This document shows, piece by piece, positions 17,212 to 27,391 of a stretch of DNA of 64,000 bases (position 1 is its first letter; every line of letters starts with the position of its first letter). The notes below the pieces were generated by a model that saw nothing but the letters and a program-made list of their open reading frames with translations, had not been told where the DNA came from and made no database searches. Source of the stretch: Methylococcus geothermalis. Lineage in GTDB: Bacteria; Pseudomonadota; Gammaproteobacteria; Methylococcales; Methylococcaceae. The stretch lies in contig NZ_CP046565.1 in NCBI RefSeq assembly GCF_012769535.1, positions 434,001 through 498,000 of the forward strand, read 5' to 3'. A program made the translations under genes and the position numbers.

Positions 17212-19247
17212 GTACGGCGCGCTCCTTGTCCGGTTTACGCGTCCTCGTCACGCGTCCGAAGGATCAGGCCGAACCGCTGTGCGAGCTGGTCGAAGCGGCG
17301 GGCGGCAGGCCGGTGCGTTTCCCCCTCCTCGACGTCCGACCCAGCGCCCGTGCGGCGGAAGGAGCGGCCCTCCTGCAAGGGGTTTCGGAATGGGACTGGT
17401 GGATTTTCATCAGCGCCAACGCAGTAAACCAAGCCCGAGCACTCGGCGTGCTCCGATCAGATGGTGATACGCCGCGCATCGCCGCCATCGGCAAGGCCAC
17501 GGCCGATGCATTGGCGGAAGCCGGAATCACCGTGGACCTGATCCCCGAGCCGCAATCGAATTCGGAAGGACTGCTGGCCATGCCCGCCATGCAGGACGTC
17601 GCGGGCCGGCGGATACTGATCGTGCGCGGTGAAGGCGGGCGGGAGGAACTCAAGGAGCGACTTGTCGAACGCGGTGCGCTGGTCCAGTATGCCGAGCTGT
17701 ATCGGCGGGTACCGGTGTCCACGGACACCGAAACGCTGGTCGACGGTTTGCGGACGAGTGCGTTCGATATGCTGACCGTCACCAGCGGCGAGGCACTCGA
17801 GCATCTGTATGCCCTGGTTCCACCGGAAGACCGGGAGCGCCTGCTCGGAACGCCGCTGGTCGTCATCAGCGAACGATTGAAAAATCAAGCCGGATCGCTG
17901 GGTTTCCGGTACGTGAGCGTGGCCGACACCGCGTCGGACCCGGCCGTGCTGCAAGCCTTGACGGATGTCGCCGCTCATCTGACATCCTCGCGACCCGCGC
18001 CAAACGACGGGGACAAACCATTGGCCGAGGAAGAGAAAGAAATGACAGCCCTGCCGGAACAACCGGCAGCCGGGGAAGACCCGCAACACCACAAGGGGAA
18101 GGCTGCCGCCCCGGCTGCGCCGCGCAAGTCGCGTGTGGCCGCCCTGTTGGGCTACTCGATGCTGGCCGCGGTTCTGCTACTGGCGACCGCGGGCTATTTC
18201 CTGCTCCAGGAGCTGCGCTCCAAGCAGGAAGGGCTGGGCGGCGAACTCAACAAGGGCGACCTGCATGTGCTCGAACTGAGCCGCCAAGTCAGCAGCCTGC
18301 AGACCCAGCTCGCCACCCTGCATTCGCAGTTCGCCACGCTGCAGGCGCAGCTCGGCACCGAAGACAGCAAGCTGGAGCGCGTGCTCGGGGAGCAATCCGC
18401 CGATTTCCGCCAGAAACTCCAGGACACGCGCACGGAACTGGCACAAGCCATCCAGGCCATCCAGCGCCAGTTGAGCCGGACCCACAGCGACGTCCTGATC
18501 GCCGACGCCGAATATCTGCTAGGGATCGCCAATCAGAAGCTGCACCTGAGCGGAGACGTCAAATCGGTGCTCGAAGCCATGCAGGCGGCGGACCAGCGGC
18601 TGCACGACAGCGGCGACCCGAGCGTGTTCAAGGTGCGGGAAGCGCTGGCGGAAGAAATCAACCAGCTCGAAGCCTTCCAACCACCCGATATAGTGGGGTT
18701 GTCGGCCAAGCTGCTGGCCATCGAAGCCAAGACGCGGGAACTGCCGCTTTTCCTGCCGCATCCGGACATGTCGAAGGAACCCCGTGAAAGCCCCAAGGCG
18801 GAAACGGGCGATGCCGTCGACTCCCCCCTCGAACAGCTCAAGGAACTGGTCACCGTGCGCCGCAGCGACCGTCCCTTGCATGCCGTCCTGACGCCGCAGG
18901 AAGCCGCCGGCCTCAGGGAGATTCTGCTGCTCAAGCTGGAAATGACCCGCACCGCCCTGTTGCGCGGCGACGATGCGCTGTTCCACAGCAACCTGGAATC
19001 CGCAAATGCCTGGCTGAATGAAAACTTCGACCGCGACTCCCCCGCGTTCAAGGACATCGCTGGCGATCTCAAGGCCATGGCCGGCGTCAAGCTCAAGGCT
19101 TCCTTCCCCGACATCAGCAAGTCGCTGGCGCTGCTCCGCAACATCGAAAAACTGCGGCTCGAAACCGACGCCGTCACCACCCCGCCGGCAACCGCGGCTC
19201 CCACCACCGTCCCTCCTGGAACTGAAGCGCCGGGGAGCAAACCGTGA
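17208..19247 (+). CDS. hemDX: Uroporphyrinogen-III synthase / HemX fusion
   Basis: This is a 679-residue fusion. Residues 1 to about 260 are uroporphyrinogen-III synthase ([34 protein letters not shown]), which cyclises hydroxymethylbilane. A charged linker leads to a membrane span (about 313-335) and a HemX domain with a long coiled coil (about 340-430). HemX is often a separate gene; here the frame is continuous with no stop. An internal ATG near 18041 could start a separate HemX. The stop overlaps the hemY GTG by four bases. Confidence 0.92.
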   Translation: MSTARSLSGLRVLVTRPKDQAEPLCELVEAAGGRPVRFPLLDVRPSARAAEGAALLQGVSEWDWWIFISANAVNQARALGVLRSDGDTPRIAAIGKATADALAEAGITVDLIPEPQSNSEGLLAMPAMQDVAGRRILIVRGEGGREELKERLVERGALVQYAELYRRVPVSTDTETLVDGLRTSAFDMLTVTSGEALEHLYALVPPEDRERLLGTPLVVISERLKNQAGSLGFRYVSVADTASDPAVLQALTDVAAHLTSSRPAPNDGDKPLAEEEKEMTALPEQPAAGEDPQHHKGKAAAPAAPRKSRVAALLGYSMLAAVLLLATAGYFLLQELRSKQEGLGGELNKGDLHVLELSRQVSSLQTQLATLHSQFATLQAQLGTEDSKLERVLGEQSADFRQKLQDTRTELAQAIQAIQRQLSRTHSDVLIADAEYLLGIANQKLHLSGDVKSVLEAMQAADQRLHDSGDPSVFKVREALAEEINQLEAFQPPDIVGLSAKLLAIEAKTRELPLFLPHPDMSKEPRESPKAETGDAVDSPLEQLKELVTVRRSDRPLHAVLTPQEAAGLREILLLKLEMTRTALLRGDDALFHSNLESANAWLNENFDRDSPAFKDIAGDLKAMAGVKLKASFPDISKSLALLRNIEKLRLETDAVTTPPATAAPTTVPPGTEAPGSKP

Positions 19248-20518
19248 GAAGACTCGCCATCCTGATCGCGATTCTGGCGCTGATCGCCGGAGCGGCGTAT
19301 TACCTTTACGGCCATTTCCTGGCGAAGGGCGATCCCGGCTACGTGATCATCGGTTACGGACCGTGGACCCTGGAATCGTCGCTGGTGATCCTCGCCGGAG
19401 CGCTCACGCTGGCCTTTATCCTGTTCTACGCCATCATCCGCCTGGTCATCCATGCCTTGCGGCTGCCGCGGATACTCAGGCAGCGCGGCGGCAGGAAGCG
19501 CAGCCGGCAGTCGCAGGAGGCGCTCATCACGGGCCTGATCGAAACCGCCGAGGGCAACTGGGAAAAGGCCGAGAAGACGCTCATCCGCCACGCCGCCGAC
19601 AGCGGCGTTCCGCTGATCAATTACCTGACCGCGGCCCGGGCGGCGCATTCGCGCGGCGCGCCCGAGCAGCGCGATGAATATCTCAAACTGGCCCATGAAG
19701 CCATGCCCGAGGCGGAGATCGCCATCGGCCTCACCCGCGCGGAACTGCAACTCTCGGACAAACAGTTCGACCAGGCGCTGGAATCGCTCTCGCAGCTCAA
19801 CCGGATCGCCCCCACCCACGCCGCCGTCCTGAGGCTGCTCCACCAAGCCTACGCCCAGATGGAAGACTGGGAAGCCTTGCGCAATCTCATCCCCAGCCTC
19901 CACACCAACAAGGTCATGATGGAGGCGGAGATCAAGCTGCTGGAGACCGAGACCTACAGCGCCCTGCTGAAGCAGCATGCGAAATCCGGCGATCCCTCCC
20001 GCCTGCGGAAGCTTTGGGAAAACATCCCCGGCCACATCCGCAAGGCAGCCGGTATCGAATCGCTGTATTTCGCGGCCATGATCGAGGCCGGCGCCGGGTG
20101 GGAGATCGAACCCGCCGTGCGCGCCAGCCTGGACCGCGACTGGAACGAGACCCTGCTGGTGCTGTACGGCTGCATCCCGGCCCCCGATGCCGGACAGCAA
20201 CTTGCCCAGGCCGAGACATGGCTGAGCCGGCATGGCAACGACGCCGTGCTGCTGCGGGTGCTTGGCAAACTTGCCGTGCGTGCCGGACAGATCGAACCCG
20301 CCCTGCGCTATCTGGAACAGAGTCTGAGCATCGAGCCGAGCGTCGAAGCCTACCAGCTCATGGGCGACCTGCTTCTGCGGCAAAACGACACGGCGGCGGC
20401 CTGCACATGTTTCCGCCGCGGGCTGCTGCTGGCCTCGAACGAAGTCGTCGCCCAGATCGAACAGAATCCCAGCGGCGAATCCGAACCCGCCGGCCTGGAA
20501 ACCGAGGCGCTGGACTGA
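19244..20518 (+). CDS. hemY: HemY family protein
   Basis: This is the gammaproteobacterial HemY with TPR-like repeats, not the protoporphyrinogen oxidase of the same name. The 424-residue product has two N-terminal membrane spans (about 4-22 and 44-66), then basic residues (RKRSRQSQ) and helical repeats such as QLSDKQFDQALESLSQLNRIAP. It completes the hemC-hemDX-hemY operon and probably acts at the inner membrane. Its exact role is unsettled. The start is GTG at 19244 within the hemDX stop. Confidence 0.92.
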   Translation: MRRLAILIAILALIAGAAYYLYGHFLAKGDPGYVIIGYGPWTLESSLVILAGALTLAFILFYAIIRLVIHALRLPRILRQRGGRKRSRQSQEALITGLIETAEGNWEKAEKTLIRHAADSGVPLINYLTAARAAHSRGAPEQRDEYLKLAHEAMPEAEIAIGLTRAELQLSDKQFDQALESLSQLNRIAPTHAAVLRLLHQAYAQMEDWEALRNLIPSLHTNKVMMEAEIKLLETETYSALLKQHAKSGDPSRLRKLWENIPGHIRKAAGIESLYFAAMIEAGAGWEIEPAVRASLDRDWNETLLVLYGCIPAPDAGQQLAQAETWLSRHGNDAVLLRVLGKLAVRAGQIEPALRYLEQSLSIEPSVEAYQLMGDLLLRQNDTAAACTCFRRGLLLASNEVVAQIEQNPSGESEPAGLETEALD

Positions 20519-20543
20519 CAGCACCCTGCCCGCCGGGACCGTC

Positions 20544-22040
20544 TCAGCCTCGGCCGCCAGCGAAAATCCCCAGCGAATCCCAGATTTCGTCCACCCGGCG
20601 CCGTACCGCCGCCTCCATGACGATGGGCCGTCCCCATTCCCGACTGGTTTCGCCCGGCCACTTGTTGGTGGCGTCGAACCCGACCTTGGAGCCCAGGCCC
20701 GAGACCGGCGAGGCGAAATCCAGGTAGTCGATGGGAGTGTTTTCGATCAGCGTGATATCCCGGGCAGGGTCCATCCGCGTCGTCATCGCCCAGACCACGT
20801 CCTTCCAGTCCCTGGCATCGATATCGTCGTCGACCACCATCACAAACTTGGTGTACATGAACTGGCGCAAAAACGACCACACGCCGAACATCACCCGCTT
20901 GGCGTGGCCGGGATACTGCTTTCTCATGCTCACCACGGCCAGACGGTAGGAACAGCCTTCCGGCGGCAGGTAAAAATCCACGATCTCGGGAAACTGCTTC
21001 TGCAGGATAGGCACGAACACTTCGTTGAGCGCCACGCCCAGCACCGCGGGTTCATCCGGAGGCCTTCCGGTATAGGTGCTGTGGTAGATCGGCGAATGCC
21101 TCTGGGTGATGCATTCGATGGTGAAGACCGGGAACGATTCCACCTCGTTGTAATACCCGGTGTGATCGCCGAACGGGCCTTCCGGCGCCGTCTCGCCGGG
21201 ATACAGGAACCCCTCCAGCACGATTTCGGCACTGGCGGGCACCTGCAGATCGCTCAGGATGCAGCGGGCGACTTCCGTCCTGGCACCCCGCAAAAGTCCG
21301 GCGAAGCCATATTCGGACAGCGCATCCGGCACCGGCGTGACCGCCCCCAGCATCGTGGCGGGATCGGCCCCCAAGGCCACGGCCACCGGGAAAGGCTCGC
21401 CGGGCCTGGCTTCCTGCCAGTCGCGGAAGTCCAGGGCTCCCCCGCGGTGGGCCAGCCAGCGCATGATGGTCTGGTTGCGGTCGATGACCTGCTGGCGGTA
21501 AATGCCGAGGTTCTGCCGCGGCTTGTGCGGCCCGCGGGTGATGACCAGCGGCCAGGTGATCAGCGGCCCGGCGTCGCCCGGCCAGCAGGTCTGGATCGGA
21601 TAGCGGCCGAGGTCGACTTCGCTGCCGCGCACCACCTCCTGCTGGCAGGGCGCATTGCGGACTTCTTTCGGCGCCATATGCAGCACCTGGCGGTACAGCG
21701 GCATCTTATCGAAAGCATCCCGCATGCCTTTGGGAGGCTCGGGCTCCTTCAGCGAGGCAAGCAGCCTGCCCACATCCCGCAGCGCGCCGACCGAGGTTTC
21801 CCCCATCCCCAACGCCACCCGGCGTGGGGTGCCGAATAGATTGCCCAACAAGGGGATCGAAGAACCTTTGGGATGTTCGAACAGCAGGGCCGGACCTTCC
21901 GCCTTCAGCGTGCGGTCGCAGATTTCGGTGATCTCGAGATTCGGGTCCACCGCCGCAGCGACGCGCCGGAGCTCCCCCTCCGCCTCGAGCCGGCCGATGA
22001 AATCCCGCAGGTCCCGGTATTTTGCGCCGCTCCGCGTCAT
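20544..22040 (-). CDS. ubiD: 4-hydroxy-3-polyprenylbenzoate decarboxylase
   Basis: UbiD uses prenylated FMN, made by UbiX, to decarboxylate the aromatic ubiquinone precursor. The 498-residue product has the family length and motifs: [12 protein letters not shown] at the start, [27 protein letters not shown] with the catalytic glutamate region, and [15 protein letters not shown] near the C-terminus. It converges with hemY across 25 bases. No ubiX gene is nearby. Confidence 0.96.
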   Translation of the reverse strand: MTRSGAKYRDLRDFIGRLEAEGELRRVAAAVDPNLEITEICDRTLKAEGPALLFEHPKGSSIPLLGNLFGTPRRVALGMGETSVGALRDVGRLLASLKEPEPPKGMRDAFDKMPLYRQVLHMAPKEVRNAPCQQEVVRGSEVDLGRYPIQTCWPGDAGPLITWPLVITRGPHKPRQNLGIYRQQVIDRNQTIMRWLAHRGGALDFRDWQEARPGEPFPVAVALGADPATMLGAVTPVPDALSEYGFAGLLRGARTEVARCILSDLQVPASAEIVLEGFLYPGETAPEGPFGDHTGYYNEVESFPVFTIECITQRHSPIYHSTYTGRPPDEPAVLGVALNEVFVPILQKQFPEIVDFYLPPEGCSYRLAVVSMRKQYPGHAKRVMFGVWSFLRQFMYTKFVMVVDDDIDARDWKDVVWAMTTRMDPARDITLIENTPIDYLDFASPVSGLGSKVGFDATNKWPGETSREWGRPIVMEAAVRRRVDEIWDSLGIFAGGRG

Positions 22041-22067
22041 GGGCCGTTTATCGACAAGGGCGCACGG

Positions 22068-22313
22068 TCAGGCGAAAAAACTCTTCACGCTCGCTTCGAT
22101 CACTGCCCAAGGCAATACGAACGGCTTCTTCGTGATCGTGATGGCCAGGAGATCACCCCTGAATTCGTAAACACCTTCCACGCCATTGCCGCTGAAACTG
22201 CCGGTGGTCTCGTCGCCGGAGAACACCATGCCTTTCTCGCGCGCCGCTTTCTCCGCCTTCGCGACGAGAGACTGGGGTTCCGAGCCGATCTTGATCTCGA
22301 TGACTTTGCTCAT
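22068..22313 (-). CDS. Conserved small protein, function unknown
   Basis: This 81-residue protein begins MSKVIEIKIG. It is marked by GDETTGSFSGNGVEGVYEF and TKKPFVLPWAVIE and ends KSFFA. The ATG at 22313 follows AGGA closely. The alternating beta pattern resembles small proteins of the polyhydroxyalkanoate-system type, but I cannot confirm that family. It is encoded just upstream of ubiD on the same strand, 27 bases away, and divergently from the methyltransferase. Confidence 0.7.
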   Translation of the reverse strand: MSKVIEIKIGSEPQSLVAKAEKAAREKGMVFSGDETTGSFSGNGVEGVYEFRGDLLAITITKKPFVLPWAVIEASVKSFFA

Positions 22314-22409
22314 GTTCCTGTGAGGAGCTGACGGATATCGGCCGGTATGGTATCGGAATTGGCGGGACGTGGCGATGACGGCAAACCGGCAACAATCGCG
22401 TTGCACGGG

Positions 22410-22415
22410 TATAAT
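22410..22415 (+). promoter_or_regulatory. Candidate -10 element for the phospholipid methyltransferase
   Basis: TATAAT lies 84 bases before the GTG at 22499, in the divergent spacer. No clear -35 box is present at 17 bases. Confidence 0.35.
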
Positions 22416-22498
22416 TCCCGCCCGTACCCCATAAGAACCGCCTGGGACGAGGGCGGCATTTCCCACGCTTTGGTTCAGCCCAATTTGAGAGGAAGCTC

Positions 22499-23149
22499 GT
22501 GCAACTGGAACACATCTTGAGGTCCTATGCGCGCTACGCGCCGGTCTACGATCACACTTTCGGCTGGCTTTTGAACTTTCGCGGCCGCTCGCTCGCCGCG
22601 CACCTCACCAACCGCCGTCCCGGTCGCATCCTGGAGGTAGGCGTAGGCACCGGCATCAGTCTGCCGTTCTACCGCAAGGAACACCAGGTACATGGCATCG
22701 ACATCTCCCCCCATATGTTGGAACGCGCCCGCAAGCGGGTGCACCGCAAGAACCTGAATCATGTGGCCCGGCTCGAAATCATGGACGCGCGCGAGATGAC
22801 ATTCCCCGACGACTATTTCGATGCCGTCGTCGCCGCTTATGTGATGTCGGTGGTGCCCGAACCGCAACGGGTGCTGCGCGAAATCGAGCGTGTCTGCAAA
22901 CCCGGCGGGGACGTCATCATCGTCAACCACTTCGCGGCGGACAAGGGGGGCGCCCGCCGGCATTTCGAAGCCCTGCTGTCCCCTCTGTCCCACAAACTCG
23001 GCTGGCGTCCCGACATGCCGATGGACGAGATTCTGGCCCACACCTCGCTGCATGAAGTCCGCCGGCAGACACTGCCGCCGATGGGGCTGTTCACCCTCCT
23101 GCATCTTAGGAAAGGCGCCCCGGAGCCGGCTGCTCCAGCGACCCAGTAA
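22499..23149 (+). CDS. pmtA: Phosphatidylethanolamine N-methyltransferase (PmtA-like)
   Basis: This SAM-dependent enzyme probably methylates the phosphatidylethanolamine headgroup towards phosphatidylcholine at the inner membrane. The 216-residue product carries motif I ILEVGVGTGISLPFY (about 42-56), GIDISPHMLERAR, MDAREMTFPD and the post-motif VNHFAADKGGARRHFEAL. This pattern is that of the Rhodobacter-type PmtA. It starts at GTG 22499 with GAGAGGAAG before it. A ubiquinone-type methyltransferase is less likely because of the YDHTFG and VNHF features. Confidence 0.85.
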   Translation: MQLEHILRSYARYAPVYDHTFGWLLNFRGRSLAAHLTNRRPGRILEVGVGTGISLPFYRKEHQVHGIDISPHMLERARKRVHRKNLNHVARLEIMDAREMTFPDDYFDAVVAAYVMSVVPEPQRVLREIERVCKPGGDVIIVNHFAADKGGARRHFEALLSPLSHKLGWRPDMPMDEILAHTSLHEVRRQTLPPMGLFTLLHLRKGAPEPAAPATQ

Positions 23150-23234
23150 CTCAAGCGTGGGCGGTCGATGAGCGCAATGTTAGAATTTGACAAAGCTACC
23201 TGATCAAGCACCCCTCCCCCTACCGCGGCACACC

Positions 23235-23975
23235 ATGCTCGACTCATCGCAAGCCCACGACACACCTTTCGAAATCCGCGCGGGCTCGTTCAATCTGCCC
23301 GTGCTCAAGCTGATCAGCGACAACGCGGATGCCATCGCCGACCTGCTAGCGGCCCGGGTCCGGCAGGCCCCGGACTTCTTCCGGCATGCACCGGTCATTC
23401 TCGATCTGCACGAATTGGCCGGACGCGATCAGGTCCCCGACTTTGACGCCCTGCTGGAAGTCCTTCGCGAAAGCGGGCTGACGCCGGTGGGCGTCCGCGG
23501 CGGCGATGCGGAGCAGAACGCGGCGGCCGACGCGGCGGGCCTGGCGCTGCTGTCCGAAGGCAAGCATCACGAATCGCACCCGGCTGCGCCCGCCGCGCCG
23601 GCGGTCGAACACTCTCAGCCTGTCCACGAGGCGGTTCGCCCCGCCCGTCCGGGCACAAAAATCATCGACCAGCCGATCCGGTCGGGACAGCGGGTCTACG
23701 CGAACGACGGCGATCTGGTGGTGATCGCCACGGTAAGCCCGGGTGCGGAGCTGATGGCCGACGGCAACATCCATGTCTACGGCTCCCTCCGCGGCCGCGC
23801 CATGGCGGGCGTCAAGGGCGACCTCGACGCCCGCATCTTCTGCATGGATCTTCAGGCCGAGCTGATCGCCATCGGCGGCCACTACAAGATCAGCGAGAAC
23901 CTCGACGGCGCCGTGCGCGGCAGGCCGGTACAGATCATGCTGCGGGACAATGCGCTGATCATCCAGAATTTATGA
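23235..23975 (+). CDS. minC: Septum site-determining protein MinC
   Basis: MinC inhibits FtsZ polymerisation away from mid-cell and is recruited by MinD. The 246-residue product has the N-terminal FtsZ-inhibiting domain and an alanine/proline linker (about 115-145). The C-terminal beta-helix domain (IRSGQRVYANDGDLVV, NIHVYGSLRGRAMAG, FCMDLQAELIAIGGHY) binds MinD. The ATG at 23235 gives the usual length; an in-frame TTG at 23187 is possible. minD and minE follow. Confidence 0.95.
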   Translation: MLDSSQAHDTPFEIRAGSFNLPVLKLISDNADAIADLLAARVRQAPDFFRHAPVILDLHELAGRDQVPDFDALLEVLRESGLTPVGVRGGDAEQNAAADAAGLALLSEGKHHESHPAAPAAPAVEHSQPVHEAVRPARPGTKIIDQPIRSGQRVYANDGDLVVIATVSPGAELMADGNIHVYGSLRGRAMAGVKGDLDARIFCMDLQAELIAIGGHYKISENLDGAVRGRPVQIMLRDNALIIQNL

Positions 23976-24009
23976 ATGACGTTTTGACGAATATTGGGAG
24001 GATCGAAAT

Positions 24010-24819
24010 TTGGCCAGAATCATCGTTGTCACTTCGGGAAAGGGCGGGGTCGGGAAAACCACGACCAGCGCAGCCTTCGCGACGGGGCTTGCGCTCAAGG
24101 GTTTTCGCACCGCAGTGATCGATTTCGACGTAGGCTTGCGCAATCTGGATCTCATCATGGGTTGTGAACGCCGGGTGGTTTACGATTTCGTCAACGTCAT
24201 CAACCAGGAAGCCAGTCTCAACCAGGCCCTCATCCGGGACAAGCGCTGCGACAACCTGTTCATCCTTCCCGCCTCCCAAACTCGGGACAAGGAAAGCCTG
24301 ACGAAAGAAGGCGTCGAGCGGGTGCTCAACGAGCTCGGCGAAACCTTCGACTACATCGTATGCGACTCCCCCGCCGGCATCGAGCGTGGCGCCACCCTGG
24401 CCATGTACTTCGCGGACGATGCCATCGTCGTCACCAACCCCGAGGTCTCCTCCGTGCGCGACTCGGACCGCATGCTGGGCATCCTCGCCTCCAAATCGAG
24501 GCGGGCCGAAGCCGGCGAGGAGCCGATCAAGGAGTACCTGCTGCTCACCCGCTATTCGCCCCAGCGCGCCAAGATCGGCGAAATGCTCAGCGTGGATGAC
24601 GTTCAGGAGATCCTGTCCCTGCACCTTCTGGGTGTGATCCCGGACTCCCGCGCCGTGCTCAATGCCTCCAACGCGGGCTCGCCGGTGATCCTGGATGAAA
24701 AAAGCGATGCGGGACAGGCGTATGATGACGCCGTACGCCGTTATCTGGGCGAGGACGTCCCGCACCGGTTCATCACGGCGGAAAAGAAAGGCTTCATCAG
24801 CCGGCTTTTCAGAGGTTAA
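24010..24819 (+). CDS. minD: Septum site-determining ATPase MinD
   Basis: MinD is the membrane-bound ATPase that drives Min oscillation. The 269-residue product starts from a rare TTG at 24010, fixed by GGGAGGA just upstream and by the family N-terminus ARIIVVTSGKGGVGKTTT with its deviant Walker A loop. The C-terminus KKGFISRLFRG is the amphipathic membrane-targeting helix. Confidence 0.97.
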   Translation: MARIIVVTSGKGGVGKTTTSAAFATGLALKGFRTAVIDFDVGLRNLDLIMGCERRVVYDFVNVINQEASLNQALIRDKRCDNLFILPASQTRDKESLTKEGVERVLNELGETFDYIVCDSPAGIERGATLAMYFADDAIVVTNPEVSSVRDSDRMLGILASKSRRAEAGEEPIKEYLLLTRYSPQRAKIGEMLSVDDVQEILSLHLLGVIPDSRAVLNASNAGSPVILDEKSDAGQAYDDAVRRYLGEDVPHRFITAEKKGFISRLFRG

Positions 24820-24823
24820 GACC

Positions 24824-25105
24824 ATGGGACTTCTGGATTATTTTCGCGGTTCTAGAACCGACAGCGCAGCGGTCGCCAAGGAGCGGCTGCAGATCCTCGT
24901 CGCCCATGAACGGGCCGAGCGGAACAAGCCCGACTATCTGCCCATGCTGCAGAAGGAACTGCTCGAAGTCATACGCAAATACGTCAACGTCGGCCAGGAC
25001 GCCATCACGGTCACCATGGAAAAGGACGACAACCGGGAAGTGCTCGAACTCAACGTCGTCCTTCCGGACACCATCGAACCCCGTCCGAAGCGGAAGCGCG
25101 GCTAA
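24824..25105 (+). CDS. minE: Cell division topological specificity factor MinE
   Basis: MinE stimulates the MinD ATPase and so positions the division site. The 93-residue product has the membrane-binding start MGLLDYFRG, the anti-MinCD helix (KERLQILVAHERAERN) and the dimerisation domain. It begins four bases after minD and completes the min operon. Confidence 0.97.
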   Translation: MGLLDYFRGSRTDSAAVAKERLQILVAHERAERNKPDYLPMLQKELLEVIRKYVNVGQDAITVTMEKDDNREVLELNVVLPDTIEPRPKRKRG

Positions 25106-25148
25106 GCCATTTCATTTCCGACCTGCCGAACCTAACAGGAGATCCGAC

Positions 25149-25364
25149 ATGCACGACGACCTCGATACCACCATTGGGAAAGCCGCCGGCAAGATATGGC
25201 TTTTCCTCGACCAGAACGGCGAAGCCAGCGCCACCCGCCTCGCCGACGAAACCGGGCTGGACAGGAACGAGGTGCAGCGCGCCATCGGCTGGCTGGCGCG
25301 TGAAGGCAAGCTCGTCGCCGAAAAACGCGGCCGCTACGAGTTTTTTCGGCTGAACGCCGCCTAG
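25149..25364 (+). CDS. Small winged-helix protein (DUF2582-like)
   Basis: This 71-residue protein is a single winged helix-turn-helix domain: IGKAAGKIWLFLDQNG, ATRLADETGLDRNEVQRAIGWLAREGKL as the helix-turn-helix, then the wing KRGRYEFFRL. It resembles DUF2582 proteins found in bacteria and archaea. It lacks a ligand or oligomerisation domain, so it may bind DNA or act as an interaction module. It lies 43 bases after minE, with AGGAGAT as its ribosome-binding site. Confidence 0.8.
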   Translation: MHDDLDTTIGKAAGKIWLFLDQNGEASATRLADETGLDRNEVQRAIGWLAREGKLVAEKRGRYEFFRLNAA

Positions 25365-25372
25365 ACCCGAAA

Positions 25373-25400
25373 GAGCCCCGCCCCCACGCGGACGGGGCTC
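25373..25400 (+). terminator. Possible terminator after the winged-helix gene
   Basis: GAGCCCCG and CGGGGCTC form an 8-base stem over a 12-base loop, eight bases after the stop codon. The following CCCCTTCG lacks a T run, so termination may be weak or Rho-assisted. Confidence 0.45.
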
Positions 25401-25477
25401 CCCTTCGACGCCGGCAAGGCTCCTTTGGCAACACCATCCAACCGCCTGAGGCACCGGCGAAGTCATCTCTCCCCGCC

Positions 25478-26248
25478 ATGAAGATAGTGACCTGGAACGT
25501 AAACTCCTTGCGGGTCCGACTGCCGCAGGTGCTCGACTGGCTCGAATCGGCGCAGCCGGACCTCCTGGCCATCCAGGAAACCAAGCTGACGGATGACGCG
25601 TTTCCGGTCGACGAACTGCGCACAGCGGGCTACCACGCCGTCTACAGCGGCCAGAAGACCTACAACGGCGTGGCTGTACTCAGCAAGGCGCCGGTCGAGG
25701 GTGTGCTGACCGATCCGCCCAACCTGGACGATCCGCAGCGCCGCATTCTGGCGGTGACCGCAGGGCCCTTGCGCGTCATCAACCTGTACGTGCCCAACGG
25801 CAGCGAAGTCGGCTCGGACAAATACGCCTACAAGCTCGACTGGCTGGCGAAGATCCGCGACTTCATCGAAAGCGAACTGAAGACGCATCCTCACACCGTG
25901 GTGCTGGGCGACTTCAACATCGCGCCGGAAGACCGCGACGTGCACGATCCCGAAGCCTGGCGCGAAAAGATCCTGTGCAGCACGCCCGAACGAGACGCCT
26001 TCCGCGCCTTGACAGGCCTGGGCCTGTCCGATCTGTTCCGCCGCTTCGAGCAGCCAGACGCCAGCTTCTCCTGGTGGGACTACCGCGCCGCCGGCTTCCG
26101 CCGCAACCAGGGGCTTCGGATCGACCATATCCTCGCCTCCCCGCAGCTCGCCGAACGCTGCACCGCCTGCACCATCGACAAGGCGCCGCGTAAGCTCGAG
26201 CGTCCCTCGGACCACGCGCCGGTCGTCGCCGAATTCGACGACTTTTGA
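25478..26248 (+). CDS. xth: Exodeoxyribonuclease III
   Basis: This AP endonuclease and 3'-exonuclease works in base-excision repair. The 256-residue product has the full EEP-fold motif set: TWNVNSLRVRL, QETKLTDD with the metal-binding glutamate, GDFNIAPEDRDV, and the C-terminal RIDHILAS and SDHAPVV. The ATG at 25478 follows a GGCGAAG-type leader. It stands as a single gene before icd. Confidence 0.95.
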   Translation: MKIVTWNVNSLRVRLPQVLDWLESAQPDLLAIQETKLTDDAFPVDELRTAGYHAVYSGQKTYNGVAVLSKAPVEGVLTDPPNLDDPQRRILAVTAGPLRVINLYVPNGSEVGSDKYAYKLDWLAKIRDFIESELKTHPHTVVLGDFNIAPEDRDVHDPEAWREKILCSTPERDAFRALTGLGLSDLFRRFEQPDASFSWWDYRAAGFRRNQGLRIDHILASPQLAERCTACTIDKAPRKLERPSDHAPVVAEFDDF

Positions 26249-26330
26249 AACCTCGATCGGCCGCGGCTTAATTTTTGCCGGTGTCTGGCGGATAATCGCT
26301 CGATTACCTCAAACTCCAAGGAAAGTCCCC

Positions 26331-27353
26331 ATGCACAAGATCACCCTCATCCCCGGCGATGGCATCGGTCCCTCCATCGTCGACGCCGCCGTCAAGGTCA
26401 TCGAGGCCACCGGCGTCCAGGTCCAGTGGGACGTCCAGTCCGCCGGCATGGCGGCGGTCGAGAAATTCGGCAATCCGCTGCCGGATGCCACGCTGGATTC
26501 CATCCGCGCCAACCGCATCTGCTTCAAGGGACCGCTCACCACGCCGGTCGGCGGCGGCTACCGCAGCGTCAACGTCACTCTCCGCCAAGCCTTCAACCTC
26601 TACGCCAACGTGCGTCCAGCCATCTCCTTCGAAGGCACCGACACCGCCTTCAGTGACGTCAACCTGGTCACCGTACGCGAGAACACCGAAGGGCTGTATG
26701 CCGGCATCGAGCATTTCATCAAGGTCGACGAGGAAAAGATCGCGGCGGAAAGCATCGCGGTCGTCACCCGCAAGGGCTCCGAGCGCATCATCCGTTACGC
26801 CTTCGACTACGCCCGCCGCGCCCGACGCAAGAAGGTCACCCTGGTGCACAAGGCCAACATCCTCAAATGCACCTCCGGCCTGTTCCTGGAAATCGGCCGC
26901 GAGATCGCCAAGGGCTACCCGGACATCGAGTTCGACGACCGCATCGTCGACGCCTGCTCCATGCAGATGGTCATGCAGCCCCAACGCTTCGACGTCCTGG
27001 TCACCACCAATTTGTTCGGCGACATCCTGTCGGACCTGGCGGCCGGCCTGATCGGCGGCCTGGGGCTCACCGCGGGCGCCAACATCGGCAGCGACGCGGC
27101 ACTGTTCGAAGCCGTGCACGGCAGCGCGCCGGACATCGCCGACAAGGGCATCGCCAATCCCACCGCCATGATCATGGCCGGCGCCATGATGCTGGAACAC
27201 ATCGGCGAACCGGACGCCGCGCGCCGCATCGAACGCGCCGTGCGCGAGGTCATCAAGGACGGCCGCTCGGTCACGCCGGACCTGGCCAAGACCTCGCCCT
27301 GCGGCACCGCGCAAATGGCCGAAGCCATCGTCGAGCGGGTGCGCAGCGCCTAA
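26331..27353 (+). CDS. Isocitrate dehydrogenase, NAD-type
   Basis: The enzyme oxidatively decarboxylates isocitrate to 2-oxoglutarate. The 340-residue product is a short decarboxylating dehydrogenase with PGDGIGPSIVDAA, RENTEGLYAGIEH and the metal-binding DILSDLAAGL. The cofactor loop HGSAPDIADKGIANP has the aspartate-isoleucine pattern of NAD-dependent members, not the lysine-tyrosine of NADP-dependent ones. Homoisocitrate or 3-isopropylmalate dehydrogenase is a less likely reading. AAGGAAAG precedes the ATG. Confidence 0.88.
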   Translation: MHKITLIPGDGIGPSIVDAAVKVIEATGVQVQWDVQSAGMAAVEKFGNPLPDATLDSIRANRICFKGPLTTPVGGGYRSVNVTLRQAFNLYANVRPAISFEGTDTAFSDVNLVTVRENTEGLYAGIEHFIKVDEEKIAAESIAVVTRKGSERIIRYAFDYARRARRKKVTLVHKANILKCTSGLFLEIGREIAKGYPDIEFDDRIVDACSMQMVMQPQRFDVLVTTNLFGDILSDLAAGLIGGLGLTAGANIGSDAALFEAVHGSAPDIADKGIANPTAMIMAGAMMLEHIGEPDAARRIERAVREVIKDGRSVTPDLAKTSPCGTAQMAEAIVERVRSA

Positions 27354-27360
27354 GCAACCA

Positions 27361-27384
27361 AAGGCCCCGGACCGACGGGGCCTT
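27361..27384. terminator. Bidirectional terminator between isocitrate dehydrogenase and mutM
   Basis: AAGGCCCCG and CGGGGCCTT form a 9-base stem over GACCGA in the 38-base gap between two convergent genes. The A and T ends on both sides would serve either strand. Confidence 0.7.
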
Positions 27385-27391
27385 GCGTCAT

